A DNA stretch of 5,249 nt from Chloroflexota bacterium (GTDB taxonomy: Bacteria > Chloroflexota > Anaerolineae > Aggregatilineales > UBA3940): positions 1-5,249 of the forward strand of contig JAHEME010000271.1 of the NCBI GenBank assembly GCA_024643825.1. Reading direction: 5' to 3'. Shown here in pieces: positions 1 through 4,564 of this stretch. The position numbers were made by a program, and so were the translations under genes. Below the pieces are notes generated by a model. That model was not told the DNA's origin and made no database searches. It saw only the letters and a program-made list of their open reading frames with translations. Numbering within the stretch: position 1 is the stretch's first letter; each line of letters starts with the position of its first letter.

Positions 1-945
1 CATCAGGCGGCGCGGATCGACCTTGGCGCCCTGCCGCGCGAAGTACTCGCTGATGCGGGTCACGTCGCGTTCCAGCAGAAAGCGGGCGTCGCTGTTGCGG
101 TGTGCATCCACCACCTGCGGGAAGTCGATCAGGGTGATGGCCCCTTCCCAATACAGAATGTTGTAGGCCGAGAGGTCGCCGTGAATCAGGCCCATGCCCA
201 GCATCAGCCGGATGTTGCGCACGACTTCCTCATAGAGGGGCTGCGCCTCGTCCCGATCCAGCCGCACCTCGATCAGCGTGGGGGCGGCTGCTGCCTCGTC
301 GCCAAGGTAGCTCATCAGGATGGCGTTCTCGGCGGCGGCGATTGGTTTCGGAACCGCGCCACCCCCCGCATGCAGCGATTCGAGAGTCTGGTATTCGTAG
401 GTCAGCCACGAGGTGTGCGCCACCTGCTTCCCGAAGGCCGACTTCTTGCCGATGGCGCGCATGACGCGATCCTGGTTTTCATGCACGACGTGTCCATCGG
501 CGGTGAGTACCTGCCGCCCCTGCCGATACATGGCATCGTTGCTGAGGATGCGGAACTTGCGCGGGCGGTAGACCTTCGCTGCGATGAACTCCCGCCCCGT
601 GCCGGGGTCGGCTTCGCAGCGGTAGACGCTGGCTTCCTTGCCGCCTTTGACCACCGCCAGCACATCAGTGATGATCTGCTGATCGTAGAACGTACGCAGC
701 GAGGATAGCAGCCATTCGGCCTCGTGCTTCGAGGGGCGATAGGTGGTCTGGAAGCTGCCTTCCAGCGCCAGCGGATCGACTACCTCTTCGATGTCCCTGT
801 CGCGTTCGCGGTAGGTCGGCGGGGTAACACGCGGCTTGCGCTTTCTGCGCTCCGAGCGATCCGTGCGCAGCGGGTTGAAGGTTTCGGCGTAGTCGTCGTA
901 GCTGTCTTCGTCAAAGTCATCCAGATAGGATGGGTGTGTAACCAA
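1..945 (-). CDS. RIO-family atypical serine/threonine protein kinase (3' end outside window)
   Basis: A 315-codon reading frame stays open to the left edge, so the C-terminus is missing. RIO kinases are atypical protein kinases or ATPases. Visible landmarks, numbered from the TTG: an acidic, Tyr/Asp-rich N-terminus (8-19), a basic stretch (30-39), the glycine-rich nucleotide loop GGKEASVY (101-108), the ATP-anchoring Lys124 in AAKVYR, the hinge-like MSYLGDE (211-217), the catalytic loop HGDLSAYNIL (255-264; Asp257 and Asn262), and the metal-binding Asp274 in LIDFPQ. All key catalytic residues are present, so it should be active. The start is TTG at 945: an in-frame TAG lies six codons upstream, AGGAG sits 9 nt before the TTG, and the next in-frame ATG is deep inside the domain. 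Its promoter is probably the one at 1252-1280, which gives a long leader. The substrate is unknown; archaeal and eukaryotic RIO proteins act in ribosome maturation, but that role is not established for bacterial ones. Confidence 0.9.
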   Translation of the reverse strand, partial: MVTHPSYLDDFDEDSYDDYAETFNPLRTDRSERRKRKPRVTPPTYRERDRDIEEVVDPLALEGSFQTTYRPSKHEAEWLLSSLRTFYDQQIITDVLAVVKGGKEASVYRCEADPGTGREFIAAKVYRPRKFRILSNDAMYRQGRQVLTADGHVVHENQDRVMRAIGKKSAFGKQVAHTSWLTYEYQTLESLHAGGGAVPKPIAAAENAILMSYLGDEAAAAPTLIEVRLDRDEAQPLYEEVVRNIRLMLGMGLIHGDLSAYNILYWEGAITLIDFPQVVDAHRNSDARFLLERDVTRISEYFARQGAKVDPRRLM

Positions 946-1061
946 AGCTGGTTTCTCCTAACCTCAATCCATTCCACGCGGATGCACGAGCACCCGCATC
1001 AACAGGTCAGAGGCGAAGAAAACCAGACTCAACAGGCAGAATCAACAACGCCACCTGACGT

Positions 1062-1086
1062 GTTTCGCAAAGAGCAGTTGCGAAAC
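1062..1086. repeat. perfect inverted repeat, 9-bp arms, 7-nt loop
   Basis: On the plus strand the arms are GTTTCGCAA (1062-1070) and TTGCGAAAC (1078-1086), with AGAGCAG between them. Every arm position pairs. No T-run follows on either strand, so it is not an intrinsic terminator. It lies inside the predicted kinase leader, where it would form a stable RNA hairpin. As DNA, a 25-bp dyad of this shape would also suit a dimeric repressor. The sequence does not decide between the two. Confidence 0.7.
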
Positions 1087-1147
1087 ATAGGGAGCGCGCA
1101 CGCCTGCGGTATTCGATTGGTGTGTAAGGGAGAACTCCGAAAGGAGA

Positions 1148-1213
1148 TCAGTTCACGTGCGGTCTCGAATCCAGGCGTACGCTGGGGGAAAGAGCAGATC
1201 GATTGGCTGTCAT
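1148..1213 (-). CDS. possible 21-residue leader peptide ORF upstream of the RIO kinase
   Basis: An ATG at 1213 opens a 21-codon frame ending in TGA at 1148-1150. It reads MTANRSALSPSVRLDSRPHVN. The support is the upstream signal: a full AGGAGG (1223-1228) sits 9 nt before the ATG, and a consensus-like promoter lies about 40-65 bp upstream. The peptide has no run of one amino acid, so it does not resemble an amino-acid attenuator peptide. It has no membrane segment and matches no family I know. It may be a true small protein, an upstream ORF that sets leader folding, or chance. The SD is the best-matching one in this half of the window. Confidence 0.35.
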   Translation of the reverse strand: MTANRSALSPSVRLDSRPHVN

Positions 1214-1251
1214 GTAGATACGCCTCCTTTCAAATTCGAGTAGTGAAGCGA

Positions 1252-1280
1252 AGTGTAGCATGGGTCGGATGGGGTGTCAA
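1252..1280 (-). promoter_or_regulatory. strong sigma70-type promoter for the RIO kinase leader
   Basis: On the minus strand there is a perfect -35 box TTGACA (1275-1280), a 17-bp spacer, and a -10 box TACACT (1252-1257). The -10 box is preceded by TG at the extended -10 position (TGC-TACACT). Transcription should start near 1245 and read through the small ORF toward the kinase. It is the closest promoter match to consensus in the window. A 16-bp palindrome abuts its -35 box. Confidence 0.7.
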
Positions 1281-1296
1281 ATCGCGTTCCCGCGAT
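1281..1296. promoter_or_regulatory. 16-bp palindrome next to the -35 box, putative regulator site
   Basis: ATCGCG-TTCC-CGCGAT is a perfect 6-bp inverted repeat with a 4-bp centre. It begins immediately upstream of the TTGACA at 1275-1280, in the position where class II activators or overlapping repressors bind. It also lies between the two divergent promoters, so one protein bound there could influence both the kinase and the receiver operon. The bound protein is unknown. Confidence 0.45.
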
Positions 1297-1345
1297 GCTA
1301 GCGGCTACCTCTGCTGGATCTAACTTCCTACAGACTTTCCCCCAG

Positions 1346-1374
1346 TTGACTTTCCCACCTACATTGAGGATACT
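1346..1374 (+). promoter_or_regulatory. sigma70-type promoter for the receiver-nitroreductase operon
   Basis: TTGACT (1346-1351), a 17-bp spacer and GATACT (1369-1374) form a reasonable promoter: five of six matches to the -35 consensus and four of six to the -10. The start would be near 1381, giving a leader of about 43 nt before the receiver ATG. The nonamer GACTTTCCC occurs twice here (1333-1341 and 1348-1356), 15 bp apart, with the second copy overlapping the -35 box. This may be a direct-repeat binding site. Confidence 0.5.
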
Positions 1375-1423
1375 GAGAAGCGGGGTGGAACTGATCTCAC
1401 AGGGGCAGAAAATCAGGTAGGTC

Positions 1424-1816
1424 ATGCCGGAATCGATCCGAGTTCTTATTGTAGACGATAACAGCGATGCGCGTGGATTTCTAGAACGTCTCTTCACGTT
1501 TGAGGAAGCGTACCAGGTCATCGCGGAAGCGGAAGATGGGCAGGAAGCCATCGATCTTGTGCGCGTTCACCTGCCTCATATTGTGGTGATGGACCTCAAC
1601 ATGCCGAACATGGATGGCATCACGGCCTGCGGGGTAATCAAGAAAGAATGGCCCGCCACGCAGGTGATCCTGATGAGCGTGCAGGATGATGCCGGGCCGA
1701 TCCGCGACGCCATCGAGAACGGCGCATCGGCGTTTCTGATCAAGCCCGTAGACCCCGAAGACCTCCTCGACCTGATGCACCGTGCGTATACCGCCTATAA
1801 AGCCGCCGCTGCCTGA
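1424..1816 (+). CDS. stand-alone receiver-domain response regulator (CheY-like)
   Basis: This 130-residue protein is one complete receiver domain with no output domain. It should accept a phosphoryl group from a histidine kinase and act by protein contact. The phosphorylation site is intact: acidic pair Asp11-Asp12, phospho-acceptor Asp57 in VVMDLNMPNMDG, switch residue Ser85 in ILMSVQ, and Lys107 followed by Pro108. The C-terminus ends in an Ala-rich tail (AYKAAAA) encoded partly by the first copy of a 16-bp tandem repeat. The ATG is preceded by a modest AGG 6 nt upstream. No histidine kinase is in the window, so its partner is unknown. The divergent neighbour is a Ser/Thr-type (RIO) kinase and not a known partner class. 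The 'MSVQ' segment resembles receivers I associate with Chloroflexota; that lineage clue is from memory. Confidence 0.92.
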   Translation: MPESIRVLIVDDNSDARGFLERLFTFEEAYQVIAEAEDGQEAIDLVRVHLPHIVVMDLNMPNMDGITACGVIKKEWPATQVILMSVQDDAGPIRDAIENGASAFLIKPVDPEDLLDLMHRAYTAYKAAAA

Positions 1817-1852
1817 CTGCGCCGCTGCTTGACCGCGCCGCTGCCTGACCGC
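1805..1852. repeat. three tandem copies of a 16-bp repeat spanning a stop codon
   Basis: Copies at 1805-1820, 1821-1836 and 1837-1852 follow GCCGCTGCcTGACcGC, with one difference each in copies 1 and 2. Copy 1 encodes the last alanines and the TGA stop of the receiver gene. Copies 2 and 3 repeat the stop motif and fill the gap before the nitroreductase. Because 16 is not a multiple of three, each added copy shifts the frame. This looks like slipped-strand expansion at the gene junction. Confidence 0.85.
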
Positions 1853-1855
1853 TCC

Positions 1856-2539
1856 ATGCCCTCCGAACCTCAACTCGATCCACTGGACTTCGAGCGCATC
1901 CCCGCCGAAGAGGGGCTTGCGCGTTCGCGGGCATTCCTCGCGTCGATGCGCAAGCGGCGCACCGTGCGCGACTATTCCCCGGAACCCGTGCCGTTTGAGC
2001 TAATTCAGAACGCAATCGCCACCGCCGCGTCTGCACCCTCCGGGGCCAACCAGCAGCCGTGGACGTTCGTGGTGGTGAGCGACCCCGACCTCAAGCGGCG
2101 CATGCGGATTGCGGCAGAGGCGGAAGAGAAGGAAAGCTACGAACGCCGGATGTCGCAGGAGTGGCTCGACGTGCTGGCCCCGCTGGGCACCGACTGGCAC
2201 AAGCCCCATCTCGAAATTGCGCCCTATGTGATCGTGGTGTTCCGGCAGTCGTATGGCCTGCGCAGCGACCCGGAGACAGGCGAGGTCACGAAGGTCAAGC
2301 ACTACTACAGCGAGGAGTCAGTGGGGATCGCGGTCGGGGTGCTGCTGGCGAGTCTGCATCAGGCGGGGCTGGCGACCTTGACTCACACCCCCAGCCCGAT
2401 GGGCTTCCTCAGCGAGGTGCTGGGCCGCCCGAAAAACGAGCGTCCGTATGTGGTGATCCCGGTGGGCTACCCTGCCCCGGATGCGAAGGTTCCGCGAATT
2501 ACGAAGAAGGGACTCGATGAGGTGATGGTAGTGAAGTAG
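1856..2539 (+). CDS. nitroreductase-family flavoprotein, iodotyrosine-deiodinase-like
   Basis: This 227-residue protein has the nitroreductase fold, which binds FMN at a homodimer interface. Visible landmarks: the N-terminal phosphate-binding RKRRTVRDY (32-40), PSGANQQPW (61-69), the Thr-rich THTPSPMGFL (176-185) and GRPKNERPYVVIPVGYPAPDA (190-210). Together these are typical of the iodotyrosine deiodinase (IYD) branch. It also has E91, Y95 and K116 with the E-x3-Y-x20-K spacing that grips the halotyrosine zwitterion in IYD. It is therefore predicted to dehalogenate a halotyrosine-like substrate reductively, though other nitroreductase chemistry is possible. The ATG at 1856 fits the family's short N-terminus. 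An in-frame TTG at 1829, inside the tandem repeat, would add nine residues. Neither start has a clear SD, so translation may be coupled to the receiver gene upstream. Its 3' end is echoed at 4293-4352. Confidence 0.88.
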   Translation: MPSEPQLDPLDFERIPAEEGLARSRAFLASMRKRRTVRDYSPEPVPFELIQNAIATAASAPSGANQQPWTFVVVSDPDLKRRMRIAAEAEEKESYERRMSQEWLDVLAPLGTDWHKPHLEIAPYVIVVFRQSYGLRSDPETGEVTKVKHYYSEESVGIAVGVLLASLHQAGLATLTHTPSPMGFLSEVLGRPKNERPYVVIPVGYPAPDAKVPRITKKGLDEVMVVK

Positions 2540-2546
2540 TGCTTTG

Positions 2547-2915
2547 TCAGAGAAAACGAACCGTGTTGATCCACTGACCCGGTGTGGTGAGTTCGCAGGC
2601 TTCAACCAGGGTAGTAACAATCAGGCCAATATCGTTGTGACGCCCTGGATTTACGAACAAGATTCCGGCATGCTGTTGTTCCTCAGCCATCCAGTTCGCG
2701 CGAAGCCGTAAGAAGTCCTGATCACGCGTAAGAACAACGCGGCCCTGTTCCGCTGCAAAGGAGAGATGGACTTCATCATCCAGCGTGCCGACTAATCCAA
2801 CTTCCTGACAACGCACCACATCAATCCCACGCTGCCGAAGTTGGTTAACAACCGACATAGGCCAATTCTCATCGGTGTAGAAACGAAGCAAGCATTCGCT
2901 CAGGTCTTCGCTCAA
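2547..2915 (-). CDS. DUF5615-family PIN-like protein, predicted toxin of a type II TA pair
   Basis: A 122-residue PIN-like protein. DUF5615 proteins are predicted ribonuclease toxins paired with DUF433 antitoxins. Landmarks from the chosen start: RFYTDENW (11-18; Asp15), the helix VVNQLRQRGIDVV (22-34), TLDDEV (44-49; Asp46 and Asp47), VVLTRDQDFL (60-69; Asp65 and Asp67) and the strand HAGILFV (82-88). The acidic residues expected at a PIN-type metal site are present. I chose TTG at 2915 because AGGAG lies 7 nt upstream. A TTG at 2930 would add five residues but would contain that SD. It starts 41 nt after the antitoxin stop and shares its transcript. Its stop is only 7 bp from the stop of the convergent nitroreductase, with no terminator between them. 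Cleavage target unknown. Confidence 0.85.
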   Translation of the reverse strand: MSEDLSECLLRFYTDENWPMSVVNQLRQRGIDVVRCQEVGLVGTLDDEVHLSFAAEQGRVVLTRDQDFLRLRANWMAEEQQHAGILFVNPGRHNDIGLIVTTLVEACELTTPGQWINTVRFL

Positions 2916-2956
2916 GCTCCGTCTCCTCAAGATTAGATCAGGCAGACTGTGGGGGG

Positions 2957-3271
2957 TTATTCGGATTTGGATTGCAACTGATCCATCTCATCTCGCAGAG
3001 ACGGATACTTCTTGCCTTGCTCCTCAAAGAACGCGGCATCCTCGCGTACAGATTCGTCAACAGCCTCACGGTTGTCATAGTAGTACGAAAGCGCTGCGTG
3101 AACCTGCCCCAGCGTAAGCCCAAATTCCTCAATGATGCGTTCGACAGACCATGCCGCCTGTACATGCCACATAGCGATGTCAGCGACAGTAATGCGCGTC
3201 CCTGCAATGCGCGGCTTTCCACCCATCACACCGGGCGCGATTTCGATATGCTCGATCAACTGGATTGCCAT
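2957..3271 (-). CDS. DUF433-family protein, predicted antitoxin
   Basis: A 104-residue protein. The DUF433 core is clear: HIEIAPGVMGGKPRIAGTRITVADIA (8-33) with the family's GKPRIxGTRI signature, then a helical, winged-helix-like part ending in FGLTLGQVHAALSYYYDN (50-67). A charged, flexible tail follows (68-104), the likely toxin-wrapping segment. DUF433 proteins bind DNA and usually precede DUF5615 genes, as here, so autoregulation of the pair is expected. The ATG is well supported by GAGGTGA 4 nt upstream (3276-3282). GC is near 50% in the 3' part sampled, clearly below the nitroreductase, which suggests horizontal acquisition of the pair. Confidence 0.88.
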   Translation of the reverse strand: MAIQLIEHIEIAPGVMGGKPRIAGTRITVADIAMWHVQAAWSVERIIEEFGLTLGQVHAALSYYYDNREAVDESVREDAAFFEEQGKKYPSLRDEMDQLQSKSE

Positions 3272-3288
3272 CGATTCACCTCAAATGT

Positions 3289-3297
3289 AGTATACCA
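3289..3297 (-). promoter_or_regulatory. extended -10 promoter of the toxin-antitoxin pair
   Basis: On the minus strand TGG-TATACT (3289-3297) is an extended -10 element, with five of six matches in the hexamer and no convincing -35 box. Transcription would start near 3282, exactly where the antitoxin SD begins, giving a leader of only about 11 nt. The short dyad ATAC-CAT-GTAT (3292-3302) overlaps the -10 box and is a candidate operator for autoregulation. Confidence 0.5.
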
Positions 3298-3373
3298 TGT
3301 ATGAAGATCGAGAGTATCGATGAAGTCATGTGCATCCTTTCCGAGGAATGCTATTCAATATGCAAGGCATAAT

Positions 3374-3401
3374 TTCGCAGAAAAGAGTTCCATCCTATAA
3401 T
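3374..3401 (+). promoter_or_regulatory. promoter with perfect TATAAT for the six-helix membrane gene
   Basis: A perfect -10 box TATAAT (3396-3401) is preceded by TTCGCA (3374-3379, four of six -35 matches) across a 16-bp spacer. Transcription should begin near 3408, only about 3 nt before the ATG at 3411. This predicts a leaderless mRNA and explains the missing SD. Confidence 0.6.
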
Positions 3402-3410
3402 GTCTCTATT

Positions 3411-4292
3411 ATGGAAACGAACTCTGCTCCCCCAACTCGTTCTCCCTGGCCCTCCTACCGATTGAGCTTGCTGTCTGGGCTGATCGTATTCGTGATCAGC
3501 GCCGGGCTGGGACTCGCCACCATCCTCACTCCCTATGATTCCTTCGGACGGGCCTTCCAATTCGTACCACAGGCAGCGACATGGCTGCGCCTGTTAGGGG
3601 CCATTGCCGCCTTCGTCCTCCCACTGGGGATCGAGATCACTCTGCGGCAGCGCAAGGACTATCGCATGATGGCCGCCAGCGAACACTGGAATGCGCTGAT
3701 CGGCAGAACGGCGCGCCCGATGATGGTCGTGATCGCGGTGCTGGTCGGGATCATGCCGCTGCTGCTGGCGACCTCGTATGCGGAAGCAAAGCAGTACGCC
3801 GAGTCGGGGTGCTTCGCGTTCGCCACACAGGAGGAGCTTGCAGCGAACTGGGATGATTCAGCGGGATTCCATACGCCAGCCAATCTACAATGTGTCCTTC
3901 CCACTGATCCGCGCCTGCTTTCAACCTCCCTCCTCCATCTACTATGGGGTGTTGGCTGGTTGGGCGTGGTCGTATTGAGCGCGGCGGCAGGCGTCTGGGT
4001 CGCATCCTTCCAGCGCGTAATCGAGGCGCTGGCACTGATCGTCTTTGTGGGGATCGTGATCGTAGGAGCCGTAACGATACTTGGCCCGGTGATCGGGCTG
4101 TACCTTCAGCGTGATCTGCCGGGGAGGATCGTATCCTGTTATGAGACGTGCTATGTCACTGAGGTGTGGCCGCCGATCCTCAACCCGCGCCTGATCTTTG
4201 CCTTTGTTCCGTTCCTGCTTGCGGCTGGCCTTGCCGGGTGGGCAAGGAGCAATGTGGCTCAGGTTGAGCGGAGTCAGGGGCAGCAGGAATAG
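3411..4292 (+). CDS. six-helix membrane protein of unknown function
   Basis: I do not recognise a family. The 293-residue protein has six hydrophobic segments, roughly 18-40, 56-78, 104-122, 174-197, 203-232 and 260-277, and a Pro/Ser-rich N-terminus. The basic stretch RQRKDYR (79-85) between helices 2 and 3 places that loop and both termini in the cytoplasm. The outward loops would be 123-173 and 233-259. Each outward loop carries two cysteines (Cys134 and Cys161; Cys243 and Cys247), and there are no others in the protein, so structural disulfides are plausible. A GTG at 3330 would extend the frame by 27 residues. I prefer the ATG at 3411 because the promoter at 3374-3401 would lie inside the longer version and the extension lacks an SD. 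It is divergent from the toxin-antitoxin pair, and its stop directly abuts a nitroreductase remnant. No catalytic motif is visible. Confidence 0.75.
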   Translation: METNSAPPTRSPWPSYRLSLLSGLIVFVISAGLGLATILTPYDSFGRAFQFVPQAATWLRLLGAIAAFVLPLGIEITLRQRKDYRMMAASEHWNALIGRTARPMMVVIAVLVGIMPLLLATSYAEAKQYAESGCFAFATQEELAANWDDSAGFHTPANLQCVLPTDPRLLSTSLLHLLWGVGWLGVVVLSAAAGVWVASFQRVIEALALIVFVGIVIVGAVTILGPVIGLYLQRDLPGRIVSCYETCYVTEVWPPILNPRLIFAFVPFLLAAGLAGWARSNVAQVERSQGQQE

Positions 4293-4352
4293 GATGCGAC
4301 CGTTCCGCGAATCACGAAAAAGCCGCTCAATGAGGTAGTGGTAGTGAAGTAG
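4293..4352 (+). pseudogene. 3'-terminal remnant of a second nitroreductase gene
   Basis: These 60 bp match the last 60 bp of the complete nitroreductase gene (2480-2539) at 50 of 60 positions without gaps, including the TAG stop. They encode DATVPRITKKPLNEVVVVK, against DAKVPRITKKGLDEVMVVK in the intact gene. Three of the seven changed codons are synonymous, so the copy diverged as a coding sequence before it was lost. Similarity stops abruptly on the left at the stop codon of the membrane gene and on the right after the TAG. It has no start and is too short to be functional. It is a scar of a tandem paralogue removed or interrupted by rearrangement. Confidence 0.8.
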
Positions 4353-4414
4353 CAGTCGACACAGTTCGACCCGCATACTGTCCCCAGAATTGACCTTTCA
4401 CGAGGAGCCATCAC

Positions 4415-4564
4415 ATGAACACGCCCAGCCCCATCATCCCTGCCGGGATCATCTCTCTGGTATTCATCTTTCTACTGGTGGAAATTGGACGGCTGATCCG
4501 CGCCATCCGGCACGACAAGGTAGCCAGAGAAGAAATCCCCGATCTGCTCAAAAGAAGATCGTGA
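4415..4564 (+). CDS. 49-residue single-pass membrane protein, first gene of a micro-operon
   Basis: A short ORF with a very good start: GAGGAG 7 nt before the ATG. Residues 7-22 or so are strongly hydrophobic (IIPAGIISLVFIFLLV). A basic amphipathic tail follows (EIGRLIRAIRHDKVAREE, 23-40) and ends in KRRS. The positive-inside rule predicts the N-terminus outside and the tail in the cytoplasm. The TGA stop shares its A with the ATG of the next gene, so the two are translationally coupled. I recognise no family. It could be a small regulatory or scaffold peptide; a phage holin-like role is possible but unsupported, since no lysis gene is nearby. Confidence 0.7.
   Translation: MNTPSPIIPAGIISLVFIFLLVEIGRLIRAIRHDKVAREEIPDLLKRRS

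Larger units (their letters stand above)
946..1245 (-). promoter_or_regulatory. long structured 5' leader of the RIO kinase gene
   Basis: About 300 nt separate the predicted transcription start (near 1245) from the kinase TTG. Read on the minus strand, the leader contains in order: a strong SD site with a 21-codon open frame (1148-1213), a small CTCC/GGAG hairpin with a TTTC loop just after that frame's stop (about 1134-1148), a GC-rich patch (1091-1110), a perfect 9-bp-stem hairpin (1062-1086), and finally the kinase's own SD. No hairpin is followed by a run of U, so a classical attenuator is not visible. I do not recognise it as a known riboswitch class. It could be a regulatory leader or an independent small RNA. 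The octamer CCAATCGA and the nonamer CTGCTCTTT each occur twice within it. Confidence 0.45.

Noticed and set aside
100..708. Long plus-strand open frame (202 codons)
   Set aside because: It is antisense to the RIO kinase, whose catalytic motifs are unmistakable on the minus strand; high GC opens antisense frames.
1091..1200. tRNA or group II intron fragment suggested by GTTCACGTGCGG and TCTCGAATCC
   Set aside because: No cloverleaf, no T-loop consensus and no domain V-like motif could be assembled; only isolated look-alike strings.
724..1323. Plus-strand open frame of 199 codons across the divergent intergenic region
   Set aside because: Its first third is antisense to the kinase N-terminus, it lacks an SD and any domain, and it runs through promoters and dyads on the other strand.
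2059..2520. Plus-strand frame of 153 codons inside the nitroreductase gene
   Set aside because: A +1 shadow of the nitroreductase, which carries all family motifs; the product is a low-complexity Gly/Arg-rich string.
3942..4376. Minus-strand frame of 144 codons
   Set aside because: Antisense to the membrane gene and the nitroreductase remnant. Its resemblance to another antisense frame at 2318-2620 only reflects the duplicated 60 bp.
4390..4418. TTGACC as a -35 box for the micro-operon
   Set aside because: A -10 box at normal spacing would overlap the ATG at 4415, contradicting the good SD there; no -10-like hexamer is present.
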